Shown here one piece after another: positions 11,001-26,000 of a stretch of 64,000 bases of DNA. Origin of the DNA: Fragum whitleyi. Lineage: Eukaryota > Mollusca > Bivalvia > Cardiida > Cardiidae. A program made the position numbers and the translations under genes. The number at the start of each line of letters is the position of its first letter. Position 1 is the first letter of the stretch. The notes beneath the pieces were generated by a model that made no database searches, had not been told where the DNA came from, and worked only from the letters and a program-made list of their open reading frames with translations. Where the stretch lies: positions 40,823,225 to 40,887,224 of the forward strand of contig OX411555.1 of NCBI GenBank assembly GCA_948146395.1. The letters are read 5' to 3'.

Positions 11001-14000
11001 GATATCAATGTGGGAAGTGACATAGAAGATGATGCATCGAGCCATGTCAGCTCTGTTCATACAAGTGATCTGTCAAACTTTGAGGAGAGTAATTCAAGCA
11101 GCGATTCCGATGTCGAGGAACTGGAAAATAAGTTGTTGTTGTTGCAGAAGGAGCAGGATCAGAAAGAGGAGGATTCCACCAATAATTTGGGTAAAGGGAT
11201 TTTGTCAGCTTTGAAGGGATTATTACTTAATTCGTTCACATCATAGAGTAATGCAACTAAAAACTATATTATTATGTATGAATAAATTTCTCATATTTTA
11301 ATATCATCAATCAAATTAAATATCTAACTGATTTCAGGCTGAATTTTCATGGCACTACTTTTAAGGCAAGCATAAAAAATGGCTTAATACTGCTGATGCA
11401 TGTCTTACTTAGCCAGGAGATTGAAATCCCCCTTTTAAACTTTAAAATAATTAACAAAAGGAGAAACCTTCTAAAAAGAAATCCCTGTATTTTCCACAAT
11501 ATGTTCTTCCCAAATAGATAGAAAAAAAAAATCGAAATTTTATAAATGGTAATCTTTTTTATCTTATAAATATACAAATATCCTTGCCATAACATCCCAT
11601 ATGATATTTTTTATGATATAACATGGAATTTGTTCAGCACAATGACATAAAAATTCCATGTTATATCATAAAAAATATACTAACTTGCATTTTTGTTAGA
11701 AACATTGACAGAAACAAGGCAAATAGAGGTGATAAGATAAAAATATAATACATACTTAGTGTATTGTATGAAAAAATATCTAACTCGGTTGTGGGAATTG
11801 ATAATTGTCTTGGCAGAGCCTTGACAATTATCAATTCCACTAACTTGTTAAAATTTTTGTTCATCCATTACACTAAGCATGTATCATATTTATATAAAGT
11901 GTGTATCAATTAAGAACTGTACAAGATATAGTCTCCAGGATAAATATTTCAATGGCTCATATAAATCTGCATAGGCGTATCTAGGACTTTGGAATTTATA
12001 CGCACTCGAAAGGCAACAACCAAAGAAAATATAGGATAAATGCAATATGAGAACTGACAAAAGACGCATGCCTTCTTTATGCTCCCTTTTTATGATTTGA
12101 GCTTTTGTGAATAATCAAAACATAGTAACTACAGCTTAAATAAGCTGTAGTTTTGATGTTATGACCATTCAACAACGACATTTTTCAACAGAGGATTATT
12201 TCTTTTACGCACTTGTGTAAATTGCATAACAGGAGTTACGCCCTTGATCTGTACCTGATAAATGTGTCAGGTTGATTTTTTCCAGACACAACAGAAGAAG
12301 GGGGTACCCTTGAAACAGATCTTCCAACCGAAGATGATAAAACTGACATTGTTCAGTCTGTGTCTCATGATACTGAAGATACCAAGACAGAAGAAATGGT
12401 GTCAGCCGAGCCCAGTCCAGTGAAACAGCCTCCTGCACAGGCTACTAAACTAGAAGTAATTTTTTTTCTATCTTTTCATCAAAGAAAACAATGTCCAAAT
12501 GCTACATAATTGTTTGTCTGTTTTTGTTTGTCTTTACCTTTAATCTCATCAAAAGAGATTTTTTGGCAAGGTTAATTCTAGTAAATATACAGTCACTTAA
12601 AATATTTATACCCACGTAAACTATGTATATAAAAGTCAGCCTGTCGGTCAGTCTGTCCCCTCGTCTGTAGCATATTCTTGTCCACTTAATTTCTCAGCAA
12701 CTAATAGGCAAATTTATATGAGAAAGTGAAGATTTGGTTACAATCCATTGACTTTTGACAGAGTTATGGCTCTTTGATGGATAATGGTTTTTCACTATTG
12801 ACAGTCTAGTTTGTGCTGACCTCTGGAATTTTTATTCCCCCCATTGATAAGCTTGAGGGCATATTAATTTACTGTTGATGTAAAACTCAACACGATGATT
12901 CCAGTGAGTATCGAAAGCCTAAGATTCATGTAAGTATTTTTGAAATAATCTAATTTCATGCTATGGCCTACTGACTGGAGACCAAATTTTCACTGTATAC
13001 CAGTTCTTGCCCTTTTATCCCATTTTAGCTTGACTGTTTTTGTAGAAGACCTAAGTTATTGCTGTAGCCTTGGTGTTGTTGTCATTGTTGTCCTTTTGCA
13101 AAATGGTTCTACTGAAGGCACTTAAAACTTGGCACACCTGTTCACCATCAAAAGAGCAACCTATATTATCAAGGGGGCCAACTCTAGATGCATTCTTTGC
13201 AAATTTTTCTCTTTTTTTACTTAGATTTCTTTCCACCATCTAACAGTCAACAGACGAGCGTTGGCACTCATAGGTGGTGCTCTTGTTAAAGTAAAAAAGA
13301 AATATTATTAATATGATTTTTTCCGTATAAGAAGAAGTTGATGTCAACATAACTTGAAAGAGTTTCTTTTCCAAACTGGTTTGTTGGCGAGAACAGGTAC
13401 ACAGCAAGAATTAGTCTTCAACCAGAAATTGTTGTCTAAAACAGTGTAGCATATTCTGCCTGGCTAGAAAATTAATAATTTTGCAACACCTTTAATCTGT
13501 CTGAAATGTCAAAAATCAATATAAATTCAGTACATTTTTCAGTATTTCTGGATTCTCTAGTAACATAATATTCCATATTTACAGCCTGTTGTAACAATGA
13601 CCAGATTAGAAGGAGACGTAACTGTATCAGCGAAGGACAAGAGAGGGTTATCAAACAAGCCCCGGAAGTTATTATCCTTACAATATAACTACAGCGATAG
13701 CGAGGACGATGAGAGTAGAGAGGACAGGAAGGCTAGAATCGTAAGTTTTCAGTTAGAGGTAGACAGCGTGTTAACAATGTCAAGATATATGATCAATTTT
13801 TTGTCAGTCAATTTATATGTTGTTGGTACTCATATTAATTGTCTCCTTGAAAAATATGAAATGAGAACCAACAATATTGGTTTATTTTTGGACACATACA
13901 AGATTTGATTGTGTGTATTATGATCACCTTGGCATCATTTGCATTGGTGATGGTGATGGTGTTGGTGTTGGCCTGACAAACTTTAACCTTGTTCATAACT

Positions 14001-17000
14001 CTGTTTTTATTGAAGATATCTTCATGAAACTTAGCATCTGTATTCACCGTCACAATAGCTATCCAGATTATCAAGGGAGATAAATATGGGAGCATTTTTG
14101 AAGCAGTTATGCTGCTTTTTTGACTTATTTTTTTCATTATCTAGCACCTGAAGAAGAGGGTTGCACCTGTAATGGTGCTCTTGTTTGTTGAATTGTAAGT
14201 TTAGAACCCCAGATAGACAGATTGCTTTGACTTCCTCAGAGGCCTAGCGGTATAAGGGCTTGACATGTGACTAGGTGGTTGTGGGTTCAAGTTCCTTCAC
14301 TGCTGGGATGTGTTTATGGGCAAAACAAGTAAAAGCCAGCCCAAGTTCACCCAACTGTAGAATTTGGAAGCAGTTGGTTTAAACCACTGCCTCTCTCTGG
14401 GATGTGAAATCATCTGGATTGTGTGTTGAAAAGCAACCATTAGCTTAAGCTTTTGTCGCAATCAAATTAAACAAGAAAACTTGGTGGATGACTATTGTAA
14501 ATCCTGATCAAAGTACTCATCAAGGAGCAAGGGCCACTTTTACTAAACTTCTTATGAAAAATTTACAGCTTGTGCGTGACATTTTCAACAATTTGAAATT
14601 TTCTTGCAAATATTGAGTGGTGTAGAAAGCCACATACTGTAAATATCAAATTACATGATGGTCTACAGATACCTTTAGACCTTATCTATTTACTAAACAA
14701 AAAGCAAAGACTCTGGACAGACTGTGCAGATGCACAGACTGGCCAGAATCTTTGCTTTGATCATGTTGGAAATTGTTGGAAATCTCACGCGCAGGCTCAA
14801 TCGTTAGTTGAAATCTTAAACCATACCTGGTCTTTTCATTCATTGTAAGATTTTGCCTTGCAATGTCTCATTTAAATGGTCTATAAAATGACTGTAAGAT
14901 GTTTAGTAAAACAGGCCCCTGATTGATTTGGATCTACATTTATTTTACTTTTATCAAGCCTGATTTGCAGATAAAGAGTATTTTGATTCCACCATCTAAG
15001 AAATTTTAAACAACGTTTATTCAACTTCCAACAATTCTTAGGGTAATTACTACAGTCAAACCTGCCTTAGTGGCCACCTGTATTAAACAAGCAACCTGCA
15101 TTAAGCAAGCAACCACTGATTACCAAAATACAGGAGTTGTGCAGAAATTAACCTGTATTAAGCAAGCGCCTGTCTTAAGCAAGCGCTTTTTGAATGTCCT
15201 TTGAGTGCTTGCTGAATACAGGTTGACTCTATACTTATTGAGATTGCCACATTGAAACAATTTAAATGAGTACCCATGACATAGAGGTTTGTAGAAAATT
15301 AAGATTTTGGACTGATATTACCATACACTTGCCACTCTAGATTGATTTCAAAATGTTAAATTTTAGAGTTTGTCTGTCTAATCCTATGTTGTTGGTACTA
15401 AATATGCTCCCCAACTAGGAAGTAGAGGTGGATATACTGGATTCGCCATGGCTATCCGTCCATCCATCTGTTTGTCTGTGCATAGACAATTTTGACTGGA
15501 AGTTTTCTCAGAGACTATTTTAGCTACAGCTTTGAAATTTATACATAATGTGTATCTGCATATGAAGTTGTGCACTTGCAATTTTGAAGCCCTTACTCAT
15601 GTTGGTTTGCAGAATTATCTCCCCTTGAACACGAGATTTCTACATTTCTTATTGCATTTATTGACTTGAAATTTATACATGATAAGTATCTTCTTATGAA
15701 GTTGTGCACCTGCAATTTTGGAGCCCCTACTCTCAATAATTGCAGAATTATCTCGCCTTGAACTTGCAAATTTCACAAAATTATTTTTGTCTGGAGCTTT
15801 CTCCTACACTTTTGCCTGTACCAACTTGAAATTAATACATAATGTGAATCTGCATTTGAGGTTGTGCACCTGCAATTTTGAAATCCTTACTATGATTTGT
15901 TGGTGTATTATCTCCCCTTGAAATTGTCATTTTCACATTTTTTTAGTTATCCAGAGCATTTCTCCTAAACTAGTACATTCCCTGAAGTGAAATTTACACA
16001 CAATGTGGCTTGTAATGTAAGCTTGTACTTCTAAAGTTTTTAGGACCCTACAAAAATTACTTGCTCAAATCATAACAGATGAAGGGAGTATTTGTTGATT
16101 TCTTTGAGGTATGAAACTAAAAAACCTAATCACAATGTATGAATAGGCAAAGTGTCATGAGTGTGATTAGGTTTTAAGTTTCATACCTCTATGACATCAA
16201 CATATACTCATTTCATCTCTTATAATTTGATATAATGAAGCATAGAAGATTTTTTTTTTTTGTCTAGAAACAGATTTCTTTCATGACTATTTTTAGCAGA
16301 AGCTTACAAAACAGCTGTGTACCCTAAATTGTTTTAATTTAGGAATAAAACCAACTTTTCAGCCATTTTAAATGCACAAATATTGATGGACACAACTAAA
16401 ATTAAATTATTTTGTTATCTAGCAGAGTAAGAGGCGATTAACAAAACATACAGTAAAAAGTTACTTTTTGCCTTAGTTTTAAACTTTACCCCTTATTTTG
16501 GCTTCATTTTGCTACATTTGTTTCAGTTCATTTCATTTTGTTCTGTTATTGTTTTCATTTTATGCATTAAATTCCTTTAAATTGGAAAACTTATGTCCAA
16601 CAAATTTCTTGAAATTTTACTCATATGTGCCTATTTTACAAACTTATATATGTTACGATATGAATTCCAATTCCTTTGGTTGTGCAAAGTTTCTCTGGTA
16701 TCAGACTTGAATAAGAAAGACAAAAAGAGAATATTTGATTTTGAATGGTCTTTTGCTTATGAAAGGCACAAAATTTTAAAAGAAGCTCTTGTTGTACCAT
16801 GACTGTAAATGCTTTGCTCAAATTCAATCAAATCAGTTTTTCATCATGTAAGACTATCAGATTTTCAATTTTAAGGAACTCATGACATAAAAGTAATTGT
16901 TGTTTGTTTAGTTTTGCAATTATTTAAGAGATTAAGAGATAATTTGTTGACTTCATGGCGGTATGAACTAAAAACCTAATCATACTGTATGAATATTACA

Positions 17001-20000
17001 AGCGGATTCATGCATGTGTGTGATAAGGTTTTAAGTTTCATACCTACATAAAATCAACAAATTATGTCTTCATATCTTATAATTAGATATCATGAAGCAA
17101 AAAAAGTAAAGATTTGTCAACAATGAAGCAGTTTTCTTAGGAGACTACTTTTGCAAAGGTTTCAAAATAGCTGCACAATCAGAATTAATTTCATTGAGAA
17201 ATAGAACATCTTTTTCAGCCAATCACATTACATGAAAATTGGTGGAATCATCTAAAATTAAAATATATTCCTAATTATATAAGTGTTTTTATGGCGTCCA
17301 GTGGAGAAGTACCTATTCATAGGAGATCAAAATCTGAGAGTTTTGTAAACTTAAACTGACTGAACAATCCTGGCTTACATCCATCATGGTAATTTTCTGA
17401 AATATGGCTATCACCAACATTAATAGAAAATATAGTTTTAGAATGGCCCAAATTTCGAAATTTCGGGCAATATCTTAGATTGTACAAGTAAAAAATGTCA
17501 CCTTATTTAAAGGAAAAATAGGAACAGATGAGGTAAAAATATTTATGTTGAAGTAATAATTCTGTCTCTTAAGCAATTTAGCACATACAGTAAAATCTCT
17601 TTACGTGGAACTTGTATTATTAATTACAGACGTACACTTGTGTTGATTACTGGAGTTGACAGGTTGAAAGGTGCAAAAACGTGACATGATTGCAATGTTT
17701 GTCAATCAAGATTGGGGTTTGTCATGTAGAGATTTAATTGCGCACAAAAATGTGTGATAGGACCTAGAAATTGGTTCGACTCGGGGGTAAATTTCGAGCA
17801 TTAGATAATGACATATGGAGGTTAAAATACATAGAAATAAAGAGAAGATAGATCAGGATTTGAAAAATACTTCGACGTAGGGATAACTTTGTCCTATGGA
17901 CATTCGACGTAAAGATATTTGACTGTAGTTCGCTTTTTCTCCTCAGTTTCACAAATTTAGGGTTAATATATTGATAGCCAAGAGCATCCTGAACAAAATT
18001 AGCAATATTTGATTACCTGCCTTTAATTTCACTCATAACTCACTCCAAACACTCATTCAATTTCATTCCAAAATCATTCATCTTGTCAATTTTATGATGT
18101 TGTTAACTGTACATATTGATGATACGAGACCTAAATGTTTTTACATAGTTGGGGATCTGACGGCTAACTGTCACCCTTCATGATTGGGGAAACTCATCAT
18201 TATTGAGCCAGTGTGTGACATTTTCAACAATTCCCCATGTGTGTATTGACAGACATTGAGTAACCTGGACAGTAATATAATACAATGAGAATAATCTCTG
18301 ACTACCTGAAACAGTATCTATTTCCATAGTGCATAATGAAGACTCTGGTCAGCCTGTGTGGATGCACAGGCTGACCAGAGGCTTTGCTATGCACACAGAA
18401 ATTGTTGGAAATGTCAAGATGCACTGGCTCAATAACTATTTTCACAATTATGACTAGAGGTCACAAGCTAATATTATATCTTAACTCTTTCGTAATAGAA
18501 ATCTGTCACCCTTTCTGTGACTATTTATAGACTTGCTACGGTTTTCCATTACAAGTTATAGAATTTTGAAATATTTGATATACTTAGAATAACCATGCTA
18601 AGCTTTCTTATTGCTTGGTCATATGTTTTGCATCTTGTGACAATATAGCTTTTGTTGTTAACTCGTTGTATGAAAAATCAGTCTTCTACTGAAACAATTA
18701 ATTTCCCTTTGTATAATTGTACTTTAATCTTTGTTCTTATTCTTAATTTTAGGCAAGAGAGAAAGAGGAAAGGTATTTAAAACGCCTTCAGAGGCGTGCA
18801 GAAATAGAAGCTAAGAGAAAAGAAAGAGAAGAGGAGAAAAACAGACTTAGACGAGAGCGTTTGGAACAAGCAAAGGCTGAAAAGGAAAAAATAGAAAAAG
18901 AAAAGGAAAAAGAGATGAAGGAAGAGGAAAAAGTGTTAGAAAAAGAAAAGGATTCTGATGAAAAACCTTCTGTTGAGACTGTTGTTGAATCTACTGAAGC
19001 TGTTGCTGAAAAGTCTGAAGCTCCTGAAACTGAAGAAGCTGTTACTAAACTTGCTGAAGATGAGGTAGTTACTGAAAAAGAGGAGCCTGAGGTATTATAA
19101 GATTTTCTTAGATGTTTTAAGTGGATTATTGAGAAATAACCATAGATTATCACTTGATAATCTTACTGTCGAATAAGTAAATGACCAAGATATTGTACCC
19201 TACTTTCATTAACTTCACACTATTTGACATTATCAAAGTGGAGCCAAAAAACAATTGATATCGTGACATTGCTTTATAATCACACACAAAATGTGACACA
19301 TAAGAAAATTTGTCCTTGAACTAACTGATTTTGTCTCATTTTACCATTAAAGAAATAGAATAACTGTATATTTTTTCGTCTAAAACTGTTTCATTTTGTA
19401 AACAACAAAAGCTACAATTTCACAAGTGGCTCTACCACTCTTGAAATCAAAGTATTTGTTGTTCAGGCAATAAAAGATGGATCAATATTACACTGATAGA
19501 AACAATTATCTTCTATGCAACTCAGGATGGAACCAAAGATAATGAAGTGAAAGCTGAAGTAGTAGAGACTGAAAGCAAGCCTGAAGAAGTTGCTGATGAG
19601 AAAAGGCAACCAGAAGCCAAAGTTGAAGAACCTGTTGAGATTGAAAAAATAGAACCAAAAGAGGATGATGTCAGCAAAGAAGAAGAAACTGAGAAAGATG
19701 AAAAGATAGAAGGTACTAGTGTTTGGCAATCAGTTTCAATTTATAATTGATAATCGGTTTTTAGTTGGAAAAGTAAATCAACTAATGATCGATTGTACAA
19801 TTGTTTTCTTATAAATTTATTTTGCACTCCCCATTTTATCCTTTGAAGAGTAGAATGTGAAAGTTTAGTTAAAACTCATGACCTAATGATTCTTTCTGCA
19901 GATTTTACTACCAACTTCATGGCTTAGCTTGAAACAGTTGTAACTGCCTATAAACATATAGGCAGTTACAGCTGTTTCATGCTGAGCCATTAAACTGATG

Positions 20001-23000
20001 TCAGTTTCGAAAAAAAACAATATATAATGGCTTTCATTTATGCTTTAGGAACTGATTAATGGATTATCAAATTTCTTAGTCGATAATCACAATAGGAAGC
20101 CCAAACCAACTGATTATCGATTATAATTGATTAATCTGCCCATCACTAGAAGGTATCATGGCTTACAGTTCTATAGAAGATTAGTCTAAAAGGGTTCAAA
20201 TTAGATCGCTATGGCCAAGCCAGCTTGTTCAATTTTTGGGCAGTCAATCCTGGAGTCATGAGTTTGAATCCTGGATTGGCCAACTTTCATCCAAAATTTG
20301 ATGAAAGTCATTATGACAAGTTATTATGTCATTTGTCTCGCACCAATGGGTGAATGATAAATAATTTGCCTAAGTGGGATGGGCAGCTGGTGAATCTAAT
20401 GAAACACTGTGGTCGTACTAGTGTGAGAGAAAAAAGGAAGCCATGGGTATGTGCACCAGCTTCTGTGACAAAAGTACAATTATGTTGAAAGTGTTGTTAA
20501 ACTCCAATCAATTGATCAACAGATATATCTTTTCTAAAAGGGCATAATCGTATATACATTATACAGGTACTTACAACTTTTTATCAATGGGATGTTAATT
20601 GAAGTTTAAGAGATATTTGAATTTATGATAAACAAAGCCATTAAGTGAAGGATGAATTTTGGAAAAAAAAATTCAATAGAGTCAGAGATTTTTAGCTTGT
20701 GGAATAAGATTTATAGCTGATGGAAACAATTTCATCTTTTTAATCTAACTCACTGTTTTGGGAAAATAGAAATTACTGTGTAGGTAGTCCTATTTCTGAT
20801 TGCAAGTAAACTTAGAAGGAATTGAGCATGTAAGTGATATAACCAACAATTTTGAATGCGCGCCAAGCAAAGACTTTGGCCAGCCTGTGCATCTGCACAG
20901 TCTAACCAGAGTCTTCACCATGCGCTTTAGATAGTTAAGGTCTTAAAGTGTCTTTAAGAAGTCACACAGCCTAAAACATGTAATTGCATTTTAACATGAT
21001 ATCAGGCAGTCTATTTTTAGAAACAACTTTCATACACTTTCACCTGAATTTCCTTGATTTTTAAGGGTTTATCAAACCTAAGGGCTGGAAAATGATTGCA
21101 TGATAAATAGAATAAAATGTAAGTGTCATAAAATATCAATGTTATCAGGTCGAGGCTGTGAGAATTTATCATGACTCAGCAAAGCCTCGTCATGATAAAT
21201 ACTCAAAACCTCGACCAGATAACATTGTTATTTTTAGACACTTACATATGATCCTCTTAGTGTGTCTGTCTAGGATGCACAATGTTTGCAGCTCATGAAC
21301 ATGTTAAATGAAAATGTCACACACAGGCTCAATTGATAGATTTAATGCCAAATATCATCCAGTTGTGATCATATCAAGACCTTGTATGCACTCTAAAGGC
21401 CACCTTTTCTGCCAGATAAACCTGAAAGGTGGTCAAATGATTATCTTGATCAAATTCCTCTCAATGTTTTGAAAAAAAAATCTTTTCTTTAATGCTTTTT
21501 GGTGGTTTATGGAGAAATAACAGTAAATTATCACTTGATAATCTCACTGCAAAAGCAGTGAAATTATCAAAAACGTATACCCTGCTTTTGTACATTTCAC
21601 CCTATCTGACGTCACCTATGCGGGGAGAAATAAGTGACGTCACAATGAACGTTGCATAGCAATCACGCACAAATGACGCGCTTTACAAAAATAAGTCCTA
21701 GAAATTTCACATTTTGTTTCATTTTTTCAGTAAAGAAATAGAATAATTGTTTGTTTTTCGAATAAGATCGATGAATATTTCATTTCGTGAACTACAAAAG
21801 CTATATTTTCACTCATGGCTCTGCCACACATGAAAATATAGCTTTCGTTGTTCACTCAATGAAATATAGATCGATCTTACACTGAAACAAACAATCATCC
21901 TCTATTTATTCCAGAAGCTGTTGTAGAAGAATCAGCTATAGAAGTAGATCAAGACAACTTCAAAGTTGAAATGAAAGATGAAAATCAAGAAGTCACAGAC
22001 AAAACAGATCTGAAAGAGGAGAGCAGAAATACAAGTTTGAACACAGATAGTAGTCATACAGGTGATTCTAGTGTTCATGTTGACACAAGTGTGTCAGAGT
22101 CTGCGTCACCCGAGAAAAAGACGTCAAAACAGAGAAAGAAGACAAAAGAAGAGCTGAAGGCAGAGCTGAAGGAACAAAAGGTCTTGGAAAGGAGAAGTAG
22201 AAGACAGAGAATTAGGAATAAAAGGTGTGAATATTTTTACTGCACATTTCCCATTTATTAAATCAGGGCATAGATTTTCACCATTGCCAGTCTTTCTATC
22301 ATTTCTTTTTCTTAACTTCAAAACTGTTATTTAAAGAGCAGTGTTTATTTTTGACATTGGGCATCTTAATGATAGTCAATTGATGAAGTAAAGGTCATAC
22401 CCCAAATTAAAGGGAGATTAGTGATTTTATAATCAAAGGAATAATCTTGTGAAGAGAATAAAGTCTGTACCATTCATTTCTCAAGGTATAAATTTGATTT
22501 CTTATCCATAATTTCTATGAAATTTAGTTTTTCCTATAACTTCATGCCTATTTCAAATAGGTAAATAAATTTGCTATTATGGAAGCTTTCATTGATCCAT
22601 ATTGACATAGACATAGACATATTTTATTCAAGTATTTAGGCCATCGGCCCATGATACAACATAATTACAAAGCATTGTTAACAAGAGTGACATAATTATT
22701 AACAGACGGGATTTTCCATTTGTCAAGAAATTTGTTGTTAATTAAGAATTTATTCACAATATTCAGGAAATAGATATACTATATCATAACTACTATTGAT
22801 ATAGTTCTTAAATTGAGAAAAAATATACATATTTAGTTTAATTACGAAAGTTCTTGTAACATTTCTTTTCTGAGAGCAAATGCTTCAAGGAGATATCTTG
22901 AGACTGTATAAATAGTGTCCATATCATTTAACTTTAAGATATTATAAAATTTGAAAATAGTCCTATCTCTTAACCAATAAGTATAAAAGTATTTTGATCT

Positions 23001-26000
23001 AAGTTTTTCATAAGCTTGACATATAGAGAAAAAATGATACTCGTCCTCAATTACATGAATATTATCAATTTTACAAATTGGACAAAATCTATATTCTCGA
23101 TCTATACCTAGGTGTCTACCTCTTTCATAACCAGCTTATTGGAGGGTCATGTGATGAGATCAAAGCTATAAAAAATTGTCATGTTTGAAAGAACTTATTT
23201 TATTGCACAGGCACATCTGGCTGGCTATAATTACTGGCTGTTATGTCTATAACAAAAAGTCTTGAATGAGCCTGTGCGTAATATTTCTTACAATTTCAAA
23301 ATTGTGCCTAGCAAAGACATTGGCCAGTCTGTGCATCTGCACAGTTAGAACAGAGTCTTCACATTGTGTGATGTAGATAGATTAGGTCTTTAAGGTAGTG
23401 GACTCGTAATAGTTCTGCAATATTTTGGAACTAATGATCTTTCACAATGTTGACCAAGGTTTCCTAATGAAAATCATTAGGAAACCTCGGTTAACACTGT
23501 TAAAGATTATTACTCCTATAGCATCATGGAACTATTACGGGTCCACTACCTTAAGTGTCCAAAGACAGTGTAGTAATTTTCTTATTAACCTATGTGGCTG
23601 TCTAGCCTGGTTAATGTTGGTCCAGCCAGTACACACATGACAAATTGTTGTCTTAAAGATTGTATTTTTGTTTTACAGATACATGTCAGATGAATTTGTC
23701 TTCAAGAGTCCTGCTGCTTCTCTGTGTCAAAGTTATGACGAGACGATGGTGATTGAGGAAACTGTGGAGATGGAAATAACAACAGATGGAACAGAACCCC
23801 AGACTTACGAGGTAGAGGGCGGGGATGTTCAGCTGGTAGAAATTCCGTTGCCAGGAGACCAAATCACCATGGAAACTGTGGAATATGATGAGGTTGCTAT
23901 GGTACAAGATGGTGCTGAGGTTGTCATGATGATGGATGGTGGAGAATATTTGTCCTCGACTGTAAATCAACCACAAGGTCAGTTGATTCTTTTTGTTGAG
24001 TCTGCTTGCATTGAGGGAGACATAGATGTCAAAATGACTAGTCTGCAATTGTGCATTATTAAATTAGTTGGTTGATCTGTCTGAATTTGTCTGGAGCATA
24101 ACTCCTACACTTAGAGATGGATTTCAAATACACCTATACTAATTTTGTCCCCACAATTAGTAGATGTCCCATTTGAAAGATTATACTTTCTGTACCTTAA
24201 GGTAGTGGATCCATAATTGTTGCAAAACGTCTCCGAAGTACATAACTTTAACAGTATTGACAGAGGTTTCCTAATGATTTTTTTTAGGAAACCTAGGTCA
24301 ACATTGTGAAAGTTCATGAGTTCAGAAATGTTGCAGAACTATTATGGTTCCACTACCTTAAGGTCAAGGCTGCATATGTTTAATGGCACAGATGTTCTCA
24401 TCTATCTGTAAAAGTGCCATTTAAACTAGTTAAGGTCAAATGTAAAGGTGACATTCCAATTTGTTGTCTACATAGCTATTGTCACTAAGGTTTTTGGCTT
24501 GAGCAGCAAATTATCATAGTATGGCTCTCCAAGATGTAAAAACATTTTTCCTTGACCAAATGTCATTTAAAAAACATCATGCACATTTCAATGATACACA
24601 TATAATTTCTGTCACATGTTCATGGTCGATGTCAAATTTTTACACCTCAAGGTCATGACAAGGGTTAAGGAACATATTATGCATTTCATAGGTTCAACTG
24701 ATTACACAGAAGGTGTTACAGAATACGAAGTTACATCTGCAGACATAAACTCATCAGAACCTAGTCGTGTCACTCGCTCTCGAAGCAAATTCAATGACGA
24801 TATCAAGAGCAATTCATCAGAAGTCAGTGATCATTCATTAGATGGTAGAAAAAGAAGACGACGGAACACAAGTCAGTCGAGCCCTGGAGAACCTGCGTCA
24901 AAGAAGTCAGCACAGGTTTCAGGAAGGCAGTTAAGGTAGTTCACCCTGATGAAACATTCTAAAATGGGCATGGCTCTTGTTTTCTCAGATATCTTTAAGG
25001 TAGTGGGACTGTAATAGTTCCGCAACATTTTGGACCGGATGTTCTTTCACAATGTTAACCGAAGTTTCCTAATGAAAATCATTAGGAAACCTTGGTTAAA
25101 AGTGTTAAAGTTCATTACTTCCTAAATGTTGTGGAACTATTATGGGTCTACTACCTTAATGTTTTAAATTTCTAGCAGAAATGATGATGTCTTTAATTAT
25201 CCATGGCTTAACAAAAACAGTTGTAACTGCCCATATTTTAAATGCACTTTGTATATTCACTTTAAAGGCACTTAGGACATTTCAGCACTGCTACAAAAAT
25301 GCTGTTAATATATAATATGTACTTAGTGTATTATATAAAAAAAAAATCTAATGAGGTTGGGAGAATTGAAAATTTTTGTGGCTCTGCACACTAGTATGTA
25401 TTATATTTATCTTATAACCTCTTCTTCTCTTCTTTCGTCGATGTTTCTAACAGAAATGCAAGTTACTAAAAATAACTGCATTATATCATTGTTCTAAAAA
25501 TAACTATATATATCATAAAAAATATCATATGGGATGTTATCACACAGATATTTGTATAGTTATAAGATAAAAATGGAAATGTTATGTTGAAATGATAAAT
25601 AAAAATGCTTTCCAATGCTTTATGAGACGGAGAGGATTTCAACATTTTATAATTTGGGCTATGTTACCTTAAGCTAACTCTTAATGACAAGGTGTACTAG
25701 ACATTCACACAGAATAATGGTTCACTAGAAAATAGTCTGTGAAATGAATTTCAATCCATGAGAACACAATTCTGCCTTAAAAGGCTTTATTGAAAATGTT
25801 TTGGAAAATATTGTGAGAGAATTTTCACAATGTTTTAAACTCTACTCTGTACTTGGTGCCCAAGCCACTGCAATATGACTAAACAATTATTGAAAGAAGC
25901 ATAAAACCCAATTCAAACAAACAAATCTTCTCTGCACTTTTTTACTGAAATTTGAGAAACCTTTATTTTTTACCTGCAAATTGTTTCATTATCTAGATCT

